NCBI GenBank assembly: GCA_030765065.1
Contig: CM060988.1
Coordinates: 179,097,065-179,161,064, forward strand
DNA: 64,000 nucleotides
Direction: 5' to 3'
From: Deroplatys truncata
Taxonomy: Eukaryota > Arthropoda > Insecta > Mantodea > Mantidae
Part shown: piece by piece, positions 10,094-22,437 of the stretch
How positions within the stretch are numbered: position 1 is the first letter of the stretch
Layout: each line of letters starts with the position of its first letter
The notes under the pieces: generated by a model
What the model saw: only the letters and a program-made list of their open reading frames with translations
What the model was told of the DNA's origin: nothing
The model's database searches: none
Program-made: the position numbers and the translations under genes

Positions 10094-10490
10094 ATTTTTA
10101 TATTTTCACTATGCTTTGTCTTATACCAGGCAATGAAGAGATTAAATGCTATATCATATTGTTTTCTGGATTTTTTGGGTACGTACTTCTAGTGCTATTC
10201 TTTCTACTGCTTCTGTAATTTCACTTCCATTTTAGCTTCTTCTGAATTCATATTTTCCGCCATTTAATCTTTATGTGCATTGGATAAATGAGTAACGTTT
10301 TAGATAAATGAAAGCTGCCAATACAACGTATAGGTTGACTGTACAACGAATTGCGATAAATTGAAGTACGTATGACGATAATGCGAACAGATAATGCGAG
10401 CGGCATGAGAAATTAGTGCGATAATCTAAAGCATTTAGCTCGTGTGCTCTGTACTAGAAGTTCTACTTTCAAGCTATGCTATCTAAAAAA
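10094..10490. other. AT-rich stretch without a recognised feature
   Basis: I see no open reading frame with similarity to a known family, no terminal repeats and no RNA gene. Confidence 0.5.
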
Positions 10491-11271
10491 TCTGATGTGT
10501 TACACTCACATGACTTTCTCTATTCTTGTACAAACTATTTTTACAAACGTTTATTCTCCATATGCTTCATGTTAATCGAGATGTTAATCTTATTGCTAAT
10601 TTTCTTGTAGATGCAAGGGGAATATGGTAGGCTTTAAGCGAAAGTCAAATATTTTAAGAGCTGGTTGCTATGTGGAGTATTCTATATAAGTATTGAAAAA
10701 TTTAAGGGAATAACAAGCAATATCTCGAAAATGGTTCACTCAACAAAAAACATGTATATGACATAAATTGTGTATTTTAAGGCGAACTACATTTTTTGTG
10801 TAGTAAAATTTTGTCTATCTCTTATGGTTTACCAGTTATGCAAAAGTCGTTCACAATGAAGAATACTTTTGGAGACATTCCCAGGTAATTCGAGATATAC
10901 ATTTCATTTGTCATGAAAATATCTTAAACATTTGATATTTTAATCAAAATCGTTAAGAGCCATTTTTGAGAAAATTAAAATTTTCGAAAAATGTTCCATG
11001 TAAAGCGTAATCTGGGGTGGGGGGATTTTCTTGAAAACCTTCGTGTCGCATCTCTGGAAGATACTGAACCTAAATACCAAGTTTGGTATTTATTCGACTG
11101 CTCGTTTCTGAGTTATGCTGTTCACAGACACACACACACACGGACATGTTTCCAAAAATGCATTTTTGGATTCAGGGGGTCTCAAAACATGTATTTCCGG
11201 TGAATTGTTGGTATCGAATTTTTAGGTGGAATACAATACTTCCCCTACTTACTATATGTAGTAGAGAAAGT
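10491..11271 (-). mobile_element. HINE-like element, subtype with short core
   Basis: Antisense copy from TCTGATGTGTTACACTCACA (10491) to GTAGTAGAGAAAGT (11271). It contains the hairpin, both 12-bp subterminal repeats and a (CA)n remnant at about 11130. The sequence then restarts within an internal part of the same family ('aaaatgtattaggcataaat'), as also seen at 1524 and 15612. Confidence 0.8.
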
Positions 11272-12270
11272 AAAATGTATTAGGCATAAATTGTGTCCTT
11301 TAACGAGATCTTCACATTTTGTATACTAAGTTCTTGTCTTAAAAGTTATACAAAGTTCCTTCAGAATGAAGACGACTTCACAGGCTATTCACATAAAATA
11401 TTGGGTTGTCTCACGAGTTTGTTCGTTTTGCTCGCAAGTTCCATCTATAACGCCTGAAAACCCTGAACCCTCTGTACACTCAAGTTATCCTAGTTGCCTA
11501 ACTACCCCTACGACTTAGAGTACAACAACCAGACTCACTATTGGATATGTCAGTGTGCATTTGTGAACTGACGTTGGATAGAACGGCGTGAACTTGTGTT
11601 TACAAACTATGAAAAGCAAAAACGAACATTTCCGACATCTTATGCTATTTAACTATAGTAAGGGTAAAAGCGCCTCACAATGCCGGCAGAAAATTTGTGC
11701 TGTTTACGGGGAAGATGCAGTAACGAAGCGAGCATGTCAAAAGTGGTTTAGTCGATTTCGAGCTGGAAATTTCTCCCTAAAACACAAACCTGGGTCTTGA
11801 CGGCTAATTGTTGCGGCCGTGGAAAGAATTCATGAAACGATAGTCAACAATCCACGAATTACAACTCGGGTGTTGGCATTGGAGCTCAATTTAGCTCGTG
11901 CTACTGTAGCCAGGAACTTGGCAATATATTGTCGACAATAATTGTGTATACTGCAGGAAATAAATAGTTTGTTTACAAAACTTAACTGCCGTAGTTAGTT
12001 ATCTTTTGAACAACCTTGTGTTTAAAGTTTATAAACGGAAAGATCAGCAACTACTCTGTCGTAGCTGTGCTGCGGGTGAGGTGTGAGCCCAGGCGTTCTT
12101 AGTGATTGAAGTGTAACGAAAAGCGAACGAACTTATGAGACAACCCTGTATTATATACATTTTTCCATGCAAATATATCAAACATGTGCTATTTTCATCG
12201 AAATCGGTGAGAGTCATTTTTGAGAAAATCAAAACACCTTTTTCATGTAACGATAGTTTGGGGTAAGAAT
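11272..12270 (-). repeat. HINE-like fragment split by a short mariner
   Basis: Antisense internal sequence 11272-11400 continues at 12149-12270 ('atatacatttttccatgcaa', 'atttttgagaaaatc'). Between them lies the mariner at 11401-12148. Confidence 0.7.
11401..12148 (+). mobile_element. Short mariner, internally deleted, TA-flanked
   Basis: 748-bp element flanked by TA (11399-11400, 12149-12150). The ends are inverted: 5' 'gggttgtctcacgagtttgt' and 3' complement 'gggttgtctcataagttcgt'. It keeps a transposase N-terminus at about 11614-11935 ('EHFRHLMLFNYSKGKSASQC', 'QKWFSRFRAGNFSLK'), as in mariner/SETMAR-type proteins. A stop lies where the GRP motif should be (near 11798) and the catalytic half is missing. 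Confidence 0.85.
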
Positions 12271-12441
12271 TTTTTTTCCCATTTATATGCCTCATTTAAT
12301 ATCTATCACATCGGCTTTGCCTTTGGGATAATTTTATTCCTCATCGGCAATGATGTTCACTCGTTTAACTATCGTGTTAATCTTTGGGTTTTCTTTTCTT
12401 TTTGTTCTTCTTCTTCGACGAATTACTATCAGTTTGGATGA
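12271..12441. other. Unassigned flank
   Basis: AT- and T-rich sequence between the HINE-like fragment and solo LTR B. Its short reading frame has no recognisable domain. Confidence 0.4.
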
Positions 12442-13386
12442 TGAAGAAACGAAGTTTCTGCCCCACGTATGGAAAGCTAATTTTAAGTAGGAGTTGTATT
12501 GTAGTTCAACTGTTGGGGAGCCGAACTTGAAATAGTTGCAACCACACGTATGGTACCCGGTAGCCTTCGTCCCAAAAAATTTAAAAATATTAACTTTGTA
12601 ATTTGACTGTTTCTTTAAATATTATATATTTATGTTTGCCTCGGCTGCGTCAGTATTATTGTTAGAGACATGGATTTCTTAACAGGGCGTGATGCGGCTG
12701 AAGGATATAGGCTTACACAGATTATAATTTTTAATTCACTCCTTTTTATTAATTTTTTAGACGATTTTAATAACACTTCACTGATATAGAGAGCAGTGAG
12801 ATTCTTTTGTTAATTACTTGCACTTTTAACACGTAAACTATTTTTCGTCTCACACAAATACGTATTAGAACGCATCTCGCGTCTGATTAGTAACATTGCC
12901 TGCCAGCAACGCGTCCAGTTATGAGCACTGTCTACAAGCAACTGACTTGATTTCTTACGCCTAAATTTGTAAATTCCTTTATTTCAAGTCTCTGATTGGC
13001 TATTCCTAATCCAATAGAATACTTTTATTTAACTAAAGCTTTTTCTGGTTGACTGGCTATTTTATAAACTGTCACAAAGTTTACATTATTGTTAATCCAA
13101 TAATGACTAGTAGCATTATTAAACATTCTTACTCATTATTGCCTCAAAGTTACCTCATTGTTATCCCTTTTAACCTATTATTCTCACAGCTCCTACATTA
13201 TTAAATTATGTAATACATGCACATAACATTATTGAACATGTATACAATAATATAAACATATACAATGACTGTAATATACACTTTTTATGTATTGTTACAT
13301 ACACATATTGCTTTAAGGCAGGCTTTTATTGACTTTATATTATATAATTAGACTGAAATCATTTAAGTGTTAAAAATACTGCCTCA
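12442..13386 (-). repeat. Solo LTR B (TSD atga)
   Basis: 945-bp copy of the LTR family, inverted relative to copy A: it reads TGAAGAAACG at the left and CTGCCTCA at the right. Direct 4-bp ATGA flanks it (12438-12441 and 13387-13390). The left end has diverged from the usual TGAAGTAGGTTGTTGC. No internal region is attached. Confidence 0.83.
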
Positions 13387-13390
13387 ATGA

Positions 13391-13715
13391 CTTACAACCC
13401 CAAGGACTTACAAGCCAATGCCTTGGGACAGTAACTAGTCAGGGAACAAGCAAACTCTGGATCACAGCAAACCCAGGATGGGTGATCAGCCCAATGCCTG
13501 CTATGGCGGTGAAAAAGAAGGAAATGAAAGGAATGATAGGAAACTTCACGGATCAAATTATCGAATCCAGAATCCGCCTAGCGAAGAGGAGCACCACGAT
13601 AAAACCTTCCGTCAGGTTGGTCGACTCAGAAGATTTGAACCCGGGACCTCCCGAATGTGGGCCACAAACGTTACCGCCTAAGCCATCCCGCTCGGTGAGT
13701 TTTGTTTTCAAACAT
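13391..13715 (-). repeat. tRNA-derived SINE, mosaic type
   Basis: Minus-strand SINE. Its head (13620-13715, complement) has box-A-like 'ggcttaggcggtaacg' and box-B-like 'GGTTCAAATC'. Its 3' half ('gatcagcccaatgcctgcta', 'caagcaaactctggatcaca') is shared with the SINE at 40600-40995, which has a different, tRNA-Ser-like head, and with the minisatellite-bearing SINE at 61500-62751. Confidence 0.75.
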
Positions 13716-14739
13716 TAAATTCACCCACACTTTTACTCTCTCACTCATACTTCCACAGACGCTGGAGAGGATAGAGAGTAATCTTAGCTAAAGAAAACTT
13801 ACCATCTTCCAGCTGAGAATCGAACCCGGACCTCTGGATTTGCTAGATAGCATACTAATCACAGAGAGAGTCTAGAATCTTCTTGAAATCTTTATGTCGA
13901 TCTTGGAAGACGTGGAAATTAAATACCAAGTTTCGTATTAAACCGATTTTAAGTTAGTCTTTCTTTCTAAACTTTTTGGGGTGTAGTGGGTCACAAAACA
14001 TGTATTTTACCTATAAAATCTCGATGTAGAAGCAGTGGATAAAGTAAAAATATTAATATACTTGTGTATAATACGTGATCGGGAAGAACAATTAGTAACA
14101 GTTTACTGCTGTTTCCATCGGCAACAAACAAGGGCAGGCTTGTTCCCTTAGGTCCTTAAAACACAACGAGCGTAACTAATTGCCTCTCGTCGGTCAGTCG
14201 GCAGATGCTAGTGTTTTATACGAGAGCCTGCCAGGGTTCATTAATCACGTGGAAATTGATCAACTAACTGTGAATATTCAATATACTCCCACCTGTTAAT
14301 GAAGAATTTCATTCCATAGAATTTAGCCCACAGTAATGCTGCTAAAGACTTCTATAAATGTTTCTACTAAAACTTTACGGGAATAAATCTACAGCACTAT
14401 ATTAATTCATATTTTATCCCCAGGATATACAGGATGGACCATTTAAGTTGAGACTGTACATTATCTCCAAAACTAAGCGTTGTAGAAAGAAATGGCTTTA
14501 ATAAACGTTGCTTGATATTATGAGAGAAAGTAAATTCCATTAGTCGTGTTTTATTTGGAGGAAGTTGTGATGGTCATTTTAAGGCAATTTAATTTTTTTA
14601 AATGGGAACCTACACTTTGTTTTCTTGTTATAAAATGGTTTATAATTTTTTTCTCGTTAGAAAAGCTGTTTATTTTGTGATAAGCAATAAGGAAACAAAA
14701 CAAAAATGTTGGTTCCCAATTACCAGAAAAGTATACGTC
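13716..14739. other. Degraded repeats, no gene
   Basis: A tRNA-like minus-strand SINE scrap lies at about 13800-13865 ('tgagaatcgaacccggacct') and a decayed antisense HINE-like 5' end at 13872-14048 ('aaataccaagtttcgtatta'). 14430-14530 ('atacaggatggaccatttaa') may be the start of another DNA-transposon remnant. No coding potential is visible. Confidence 0.45.
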
Positions 14740-15972
14740 TATATTTAAGATATTTACATCACAAAAAATACACATCCTGAACTTTTTATGAATACCCCGT
14801 GAAGTTCTCTTCATTTTGAATTAAATTTATAACTGATAAATCATAAGAGATAAGTAAAAATGTTACTACTTCATGTTAATCAATCCTACTTACATCCTAC
14901 TGCTAATTTTCTTGTAGGTGCAAGGGGAATATGGTAGGCTTTAAGCGATAGTCAAATGTTTTAAGAGCTGGTTGCTATGTGGAGCATTCCATACTCTTTG
15001 TATGTCCAGGACATAAAAAAATGAATAACGAATTCCCATTTGAGAAAAAGTATTGAAAAATTCAAACAAATAACAAGGAATATCTCGGAAATGGTTCATT
15101 TGACCAAAAAAATGTATAGGACATAAATTGTGTGTTTCAACGAGATCTACATTTTTAAACTTTTGTCTGTCTCTTACGGTTTACCAGTTACGCGAGTCAT
15201 TCAGAATGAAGAAGACTTTTGGGGATATTCCCAGAAAATTCAAGATATACATTTCACTTGCCATAAAAATATCTTAAACATATGATTTTTTTATCAAAAT
15301 CGTTAGAGCCATGTTTGAGAAAGTCAAAATTTTCGAAAAATGTTCCATGTAAATGGTAGTCTGAGGTGAGGATTTTCTTGAAAATCTTCGTGTCGCATCC
15401 TTGGAAGATACGGAACTCAAATACAAGTTTGGTATTTATCCGACTTTTCGTTTTTTTTTTTATCTTGTTCACAGACACACACGCACGGAAATGTTTCCAA
15501 TTTTTTTTAATTCAGGGCACCTCTAAACATGTATTCGGTGAAATCTCGGTATCCAATTTTTTTGTTCGAGTACAATACTTCCCCTATTTAACTATACGTA
15601 GTAGAGAAGTTAAAAATGTATATCTTGTTAAAAGACATAATTTACGTAAAATGCTTTTTATAATTAAGCATTTCCGAGATATTCGCCGTCATCGGTTTCA
15701 ATTTTCATTTTAACGTTTTTGAACTCTTAAGTCGCCATTCGTCGCCGCCCCCGTAATGGTCATGCAAAAGGTTCGAAACTTCAAAGCCAGAATATAGCAA
15801 CCCGCGTTTTAAAAATGTGACAACCGCTTCAGCTCCTGCGTGCCTCTTATGTAAACAACAAAATGCATTTATCTGGATTAAAATGATGTAGATAGAAAGA
15901 CAAACTGTTGTAAGCACAGTTTGTAGAAAAGCGGGTAGAAAATGTTATGTAAATGTAGCAAGTCATGGCTTT
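14740..15972. repeat. Three joined HINE-like fragments
   Basis: 14740-14870 is a sense fragment. 14871-15611 is an antisense copy missing its sense-3' end and ending 'tacgtagtagagaagttaaaaa'. 15612-15972 is a diverged sense fragment ending 'gtaaatgtagcaagtcatgg'. Orientation switches lie at A/T-rich junctions, as expected of repeated nested insertion. Confidence 0.65.
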
Positions 15973-16008
15973 TTATTTGTTCACAGAAGAAACACAAGAT
16001 GTGTTTGG

Positions 16009-16512
16009 ATGTGGGATGGCTTAGGCGGTTGCATCTGTGGCCCGCATTCGGAAAGTCGTGGTTTCGACTACCGCGGGCGATCTTCCTGAACCATGGGTAT
16101 TTTTCGGGGTTTTCCGGGGTTACCAGGCGAATGCCGGGAAGGACCTTTGTCTCTCCCAATTTCTCTTCCCTCATTCCCTGTCATTTCATCTTCATCTTTC
16201 AGCTTACAGGGTGCGTAGGACGAGATGGCGAGGATAACTTGCGTGTTGGATCCTCTTCTCGGCCCCGTCAAATGGAGGCCGCTCGAGTCTCCGCTGCTGG
16301 GCCGAGCTTTCCCCGATCTCCGCTGGCTTGGGTGGTCAAGCTGTACATGTTAGGGACCACTGCGCGTCTCCGTCGCCTGCGTCGGCCGGTTCTGCAGCCC
16401 ATACGTCGTCTTTGGTTCCTTCATCTCAGCCGTTCCTCCCGGGGGTGTATGCACAAAAGATCCCTTTGTAGGTCGAGGTGCAGGTGTGCCTTCCGTAGCT
16501 AATCCCATTTCT
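16009..16512 (+). repeat. tRNA-derived SINE (type 1)
   Basis: The head has 'ggatggcttaggcggttgca', 'gcccgcattcggaaagtcgt' and a box-B-like 'GGTTTCGAC'. The body, rich in C and G, continues to 'aaaagatccctttgtaggtc'. It is co-linear with the copies at 5435 and 23002. The 186-codon open frame across it (15942-16502) is a consequence of its GC content and not a gene. Confidence 0.75.
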
Positions 16513-17117
16513 AATCCTAACACAGATATTCTCCAGCATTACTCTTTTGTATTCACGAGGCCTTAGAACACACAGAAACTGTTGTGTGAAGTGGTATATT
16601 CTTTCACATTACGTAAGCAGTATACAGGCAAATTTGGTTTGTATATGAAAAACTTCATTAAAAGCCCGAGTTTAATGAATTTTCAAGTTTAACCATTCCA
16701 ACTGTATGATTCAGCAGCAAGTATTATTTATAGCAATTTCACTAGGTAACAACGCTGGCGTGTTGAAGCCAGTGGTATAAAAATGAGATACGACACATTC
16801 CATTAAATTCGCAACATCCCTGGCGCTGGACCGCGTCCCCATTTTTGGTTCTAACAATTTTATTTACAGCACGGCGCTTGTAATCCCAAAGATTATCAAC
16901 AGTGCTCATCTAATCTACATTACGTTCCATTTTAAAAAATAAAAACCAGATGCAATATGCATGAAGGCTTGATGCAGATCTGAAAACTTGATCGCATGGG
17001 ATTCCCCCCTCCTAGCGAAACGAGGGTAGAGATTACTTCTCTGTATGCGGCAGGGCTGCCAACATTTTTGCAGCAAGAATAAAAGTCACCAGACAAGCAA
17101 AAACTATTTCAAAAAAT
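16513..17117. other. Unassigned intergenic stretch
   Basis: AT-rich, without recognisable repeats, TIRs or coding similarity. Confidence 0.4.
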
Positions 17118-18055
17118 CTGATGTGTTACACTCACATGACTTTCTCTACTCTTGTACAAACTATTTTTACAAACTCTTATTCTCCATCTATTTCATATTA
17201 ATCGAGATAAACATTTGCAGAAACGATCTTTTGACATGCAAAGAGAATTACATTTTACACATAGCGACCAGTTCTAAAAATATTTGACTATCGCTTAAGG
17301 CGTGCTTTGTTCCCCTTGTTTTGTATTTGTAATGGTAATATAGAAATACAGTAGCCTTTAAGCATAGACATATCTCTTAATAGCTGGTTGCTAGGTGCAG
17401 CACCATTCTCTTTGAAATAGATTAATACTCTTTGCATATCTAAGACAAAAAAATTAATAACGAATTCCCTTTTGAGAAAATAAGTATTGAAAAAATTAAT
17501 GGAATAACAAGTAATATCTTGAAAATGGTTCACTCAACAACAAAAATGTATATGACATAAATTGTGTATTTCAACACGATCTAAATTTTTTGTGTAGTAA
17601 AATTTTATCTATCTCTTATGGTTTACCAGTTATGCAAAAGTCGTTCACAATGAAGAATACTTTTGGAGACATTCCCAGAAAATTCAAGATATACATTTTA
17701 TTTGTCATGAAAATATCTTAAACATATGATATTTTAATCAAAATCGTTAGAGCCATTTTTGAGAAAATTAAAATTTTCGAAAAATGTTCCATGTAAACGG
17801 TAATCTGGTTTGAGGGGATTTTCTTGAAAACCTTTGTGTCGCATCTCTGTAAGATACTGAACCTAAATACCAAGTTTGGTGTTTATCCGAATGTTCGTTT
17901 CTGAGTTATGCTGTTCACAGACACACACATGTTTCCAAAAATGCTTTTTTAGGATTCAGGGGATCTCAAAACATGTATTTCCGGTGAAATCTCGGTAACG
18001 AATTTTTGGGTGGAATACAATACTTCCCCTACTTACTGTACGTAGTAGAGAAAGT
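17118..18055 (-). mobile_element. HINE-like element, full length, long-core subtype
   Basis: One of the cleanest copies. It runs from TCTGATGTGTTACACTCACA (17118) inside an A-run to GTAGTAGAGAAAGT (18055) followed by an A-run. Both 12-bp subterminal repeats and the terminal hairpin are intact, and the CA tract is reduced to 'acacacaca'. It carries the long core ('gttgctaggtgcagcacc') shared with 7583, 27043 and 40312. Confidence 0.85.
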
Positions 18056-18339
18056 AAAAATTTAACTGCTCAAGAGACGGGTCACCTTTAGTTAGACCTA
18101 GTGTGCATTAATGGTGGCTATAGCAAATTTATTTGGAATAAATCATAACTTTAAATCTATGTAGTTCTCCTAACATGCTGTCAACACAAAAGCGATTCAT
18201 AATACACGCAGTTAATGGCATTAACATGAATTGATTAAATGCCAATATGAAACAATACAAATATCATTAGAATTCATAATAAAACACAACATGTTAGTAA
18301 CCATTTACAGCTTGGTATACATACCTTCATCTAACGTGT

Positions 18340-18545
18340 CACATCACTCTCTGCTTTTCGACTTGACTGGCTTGGATTAAAGATTTCAGAAGGCCTTCAC
18401 ATCCCAATGACCTTTCTGAACGTGGTGAACTGCTCACGTCGAAATAGCCCTCTTTGAAACGAAAGAGCCATTTCCTTGTGGTACTTTCTCCAAAGGCATT
18501 CTACCCGTAGATGGAAAAAACGTTTCGAGCCGTCTCCACTGCCTT
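18340..18545 (-). pseudogene. Mariner transposase N-terminal fragment
   Basis: The minus strand reads 'TTRKWLFRFKEGYFDVSSSP' followed by 'RSERS', matching the mariner helix-turn-helix linker (family pattern WFxRFxxGxFDxxDxPRSGRP). No catalytic domain follows and no terminal repeats are visible. 18056-18340 is otherwise featureless. Confidence 0.6.
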
Positions 18546-18599
18546 TGCTCCTCTATTAAACTCAAAAGAAAGAATATTTCACACGTTTCACCCTACCAC

Positions 18600-19537
18600 T
18601 TACCTATAGTAAGCAGATAAACTATTGTATTCCAAAGCTTATATACAGATTTCACCGGAAATAAACGTTTTGATGTCCCCGAATATAAAAAAGCGTCCTA
18701 TGAGAGTGCTTTTTACCTTCTCTACCACGTACATAGTAGGTATTGCATTTCACCCAAAAATTCGATACCAAGATTTCACCGAAAATACATGTTTTGAGCT
18801 GCCCTGAATCCAAATATAACTTTTTTGGAAACCTATCCATGTGTTCGTCTGCGTCTGAACAGCATTAATTCAAAAACAAAAAAATCGGATAAATACCAAA
18901 CTTGGTATTTATGTTCAGTATCTTTCAAGCATACAAAACGAAGATTTTCAACAAAATTCCCCACTGAATACTACACTTTATAAGCAACTTTTTCGGAAAT
19001 GTTTATTTTCTCAGAAATGGCTCTAACGATTTTAATTGAAATATCGTATGTTTAAGATATTTTCATGGCAAATGATATGTATATCTTAAATTTTCTGGTA
19101 ATGTCTCCAAAAGCCCACTTCATTCTGATTGACTTTCTCATAACTGGTAAACCGTAAGAGACAGACAGAATTTTACTACACAAAAACATGTAGATCTGTT
19201 AAAACACGCAATTTATGGCATATACTTCTTTTTGGAGTGAATCAATTTCAAGATATTTCTTGTTATTTGTTTCAATTTTCCAATACTTATACTTTTTCTC
19301 AAATGGGAGTTCGATATTCATTTTTTTAAAGTACTGGACACGCAAAGAGAATGGAATGCGCCAAATAGCAACCAGCTCTTAAAATATGTGACTATCGCTT
19401 AAAGTCTATCATATTCCCCCTTGCACCTACAAGAAAATTAGCAATAAGATTAACACCTCGATATCTCCATTAACATGAAGTAGATGGAGAATAAGCGTTT
19501 GTAAAAATAGATTTACAAGAGTAGAGAAAGAGGAGGA

Positions 19538-19596
<59 letters not shown>

Positions 19597-20590
19597 AGCA
19601 TGACTCAAAACAGAAAGTCGGATAAACTCCAAACTTGGTATTTAGGTTCAGTATCTTCCAGAGATGCGACACGAATATTTTAAAGAAAATTCCCCCACCC
19701 TAGTCTAACCTTTACCTGGAAGATTTTTCTAAATATATATTTTTATAAAAACATGGCTCCAAGCATTTTGATTAAATTTCCATGTATTAAAGATATATAC
19801 ATTACATACGAAATGTATATTTTGAATTTTTCGGGAATAGCCTGCGAAGTGCACTTCATTTGGAAGGTTAAGCGATAGACAAAATCGTACTAAACAAAAA
19901 AAATGTAGATCTCTTTAAAAAGTTTTTTGTATCATAGGCCATTTCTAAAATATCCGTTATTAAAATTTCAAACTGTTGATTTCTTGTTCATTCTCAAACT
20001 CCTTTCAACATTCAGTTGTTTCTCGCGATTACATGGAAACAGCATGGAATTTTAAGGTCAGCATATAGCGTCCAGTTCTTAAACATTTGACTATCGCTGT
20101 TCTCTTTGTATCTATAGCGAAATGTATAATGTAGCTATTTCTGCAAAGGTTTGTTTAGATTAAAAAGTGCTAGACAGAAAATTAAGCTTGAGTAAGCATA
20201 CCACTAATAAATGATAGAGGGTAGGGAAAGTCATGTGAATCTATCACATCAGACTTTTACAATTGGTAAACCAAATGAGAGAAGAGTAACTACACGAAAA
20301 TTGTAAATCTCGTTATATAATTTATGTCAAATTTTTTGTGGCACCAATCATTTCCAAGATATTTGTTATTCTGTTGAAATTTTCTAATACTTATACTACT
20401 TCTTGCATCATGGAATTTCAAATCCAGCACACTGCGCTATTTAAATATTTTACTATCGCTACAACCTTCTGCATTCCTCTTGCACCTACAAGAAATGTGT
20501 AATTAAACATGAAGTAGATAGAACAATAAGTGCTTGTAGAAGAGCGGGTAGAGAAATTCAAGTAAATACAAGCTCATCACAGTTCTTTCC
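18600..20590 (+). repeat. Cluster of head-to-tail HINE-like fragments
   Basis: At least four sense fragments follow each other: a 5' end (18600-18700); a copy from about 18712 to 19532 that stops just after 'agagtagagaaag'; a copy resuming at the (GT)n tract (19541-19595) and ending 'ctatcacatcagacttttac' near 20262; and a last fragment ending near 20580. Divergence rises along the cluster, so these are older copies. Confidence 0.65.
19541..19595. repeat. (GT)n microsatellite inside HINE-like element
   Basis: About 25 GT units at the family's fixed microsatellite position, directly preceded by the 3' end of another copy. Confidence 0.9.
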
Positions 20591-20990
20591 ACTTGGCGCT
20601 CTTTAGCGAACAAATATCACTATCTTTTGCAAACGTCACGCTATATATACAAGTTCAAGTAAATAATGGCAGATGAAAAAGATACACAATGTCCTAGAAA
20701 ACATTAAAATGAATAAAAAAGCTATGAACTTGTGCATCAATTTAATTAAAAGCATTTCCCAGTAGCTTTGCTCCCATTTGAACAGAAAAAGACGTGTTTG
20801 AAGAAATTTTTTGTTTTCTATATGCGGAGAAGTTTATTCAGGATGAGAACTGCAAAGTATGAGAGACGTGTTCTGGTAATTGCACCCTTGAATGCAGACA
20901 CATAGTCAGTAGCATTTTTATGAATCTCCTCGTGTCACACGAGAACGGGTGCACATTTTTCCAAACACCCCCTCAGTAACGCTTGCTCCC
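20591..20990. other. Unassigned AT-rich stretch
   Basis: No recognisable coding sequence, repeat boundary or RNA gene. Confidence 0.4.
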
Positions 20991-21236
20991 TTAGCAACGA
21001 ATGTCAAATATTAAGACCCCCCACAACATGGGGGCGAATGGGAACATCCGCAGTTGGTTGAGAGCTTCAAAGAGAACTTCGATCCCCCAGGCGACGATCA
21101 GTTGAGATAAACAGGCCTTCGGAATCGATGCATGCGTACGGCCAGCAGGATTACCCCATCCTCGAAAGTCCCACCATGTGTTTTCCAAACCCCCATTTTG
21201 GTAGGGCCGGATTAACGCCGAGGAGCGTGTCGACAA
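20991..21236 (-). CDS. Unidentified GC-rich reading frame
   Basis: An 81-codon open frame on the minus strand in an island clearly richer in G and C than its flanks. It contains 'NTWWDFRGWGNPAGRTHASI' and 'PKACLSQLIVAW'. I do not recognise the family. It has no visible splice sites, signal peptide or zinc-binding pattern. It could be a fragment of a transposon protein, a lone exon or chance. I include it because its composition and tryptophan-rich sequence are unlike the random frames around it. Confidence 0.2.
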   Translation of the reverse strand: MSTRSSALIRPYQNGGLENTWWDFRGWGNPAGRTHASIPKACLSQLIVAWGIEVLFEALNQLRMFPFAPMLWGVLIFDIRC

Positions 21237-21779
21237 AAAACAAAAACGCTACCGACTTAAAAGATTACCTTTACATGCACTGGAGAGCAAGGCAGAAAAA
21301 AAGATCCCACTTCTGACACCAAATTTCTTTCAAACGCCGCTGCTTTTATGCCGCTAGAATTTAACTGCTACTGTAATGCTATTAAAGGACTAGTACAGAA
21401 AAATTATTTACAGGAGAAATCTTTTTAATGGAAATAACTATATAAATGTACATTTTGGTGACATTTATAGAGGTCTTTTCTGGTTGCTAATGTACAATAG
21501 GCAAGCAGTTTATTTTAGAATTTGTACACTTTAATGTGTGGGTGCAGGGACCTCAAAACATAACTATTTTACCTTTTTGAATTATTTCAATGGTGTAGGA
21601 GGATTATTTTCACGAAATTCTCGAAACCAAATTATACTTTGCAAGGCATTTGCTTGTTATTTTTGATTACTCAAAACTTGTTTAATGACTTTGATTAAAT
21701 TGTTTTAAGTTTGGAATAATCACACGAAGAATAAAGCATAAATATTGATTTTATTGCTTATTCGTTAACCCCCTCTATA

Positions 21780-22280
21780 GGGGGTAGGAATACAGCACCG
21801 CAAGTAGACTACAGTGGCCTTTTGTGCTTCTAACGTGACTCCTGGGAGCGAGGGATAAGGGGGCAGTACCGAAGCGACACGTGCCAGCAAGGACAGGGTC
21901 CATAACAGTTCCAGATAGAGCGCAACCTGGCGCCGGCTACCCACGTCCTGTTGTTTCAGACACTCTCCCAGGAAGGGGACTCAGTAAACCCACCTAACGC
22001 CAGGGTAAAATCCTCTTCTAAGCGAACAATCCCTGGTCCTTGAGTCCTGAAACAGATCAAAAGCAGTGATGGAAACAGAAAGTTCGTGATAGAAAAGGAA
22101 CACACCAGGCTTCGCCTATCGACCGGGGAAACCACGAACAATAACCTATTGTAAGGGTGGCTCGCCAGTCGGGAATGGAACCTGGGAACTCGCTCGCTTC
22201 TGTGTCATGTGACTTGAAAACAATTAATCGCATTTTGAGAGGTCACAAAAGCTAACCACTCGTCCACAGGGGCAGAATAG
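21780..22280 (-). repeat. GC-rich SINE-like block
   Basis: A GC-rich block of about 500 bp in AT-rich surroundings. The right end (22140-22275) has tRNA-like complement features ('gtcgggaatggaacctggga', 'aaccactcgtccacaggg') consistent with a minus-strand SINE head. I cannot align it to the other SINEs. 21237-21780 holds only decayed HINE-like scraps. Confidence 0.35.
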
Positions 22281-22437
22281 CTGGGAAATCGTAACAGACA
22301 AAAGCTTACTGCAGGAAAAATATAAACGGCATTAAAATTTACAAATTGTTTCAACTTTTTCGTAGCGTTAGCTGTTCTCAAAATATTCTAAGTTGCGTGT
22401 TCGCACTTTTCGAAGTACATTATATGACGTTGATGCT

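Noticed and set aside
15942..16502. 186-codon open frame as a gene
   Set aside because: It lies across a GC-rich SINE and continues into a HINE-like fragment; other SINE copies do not keep the frame.
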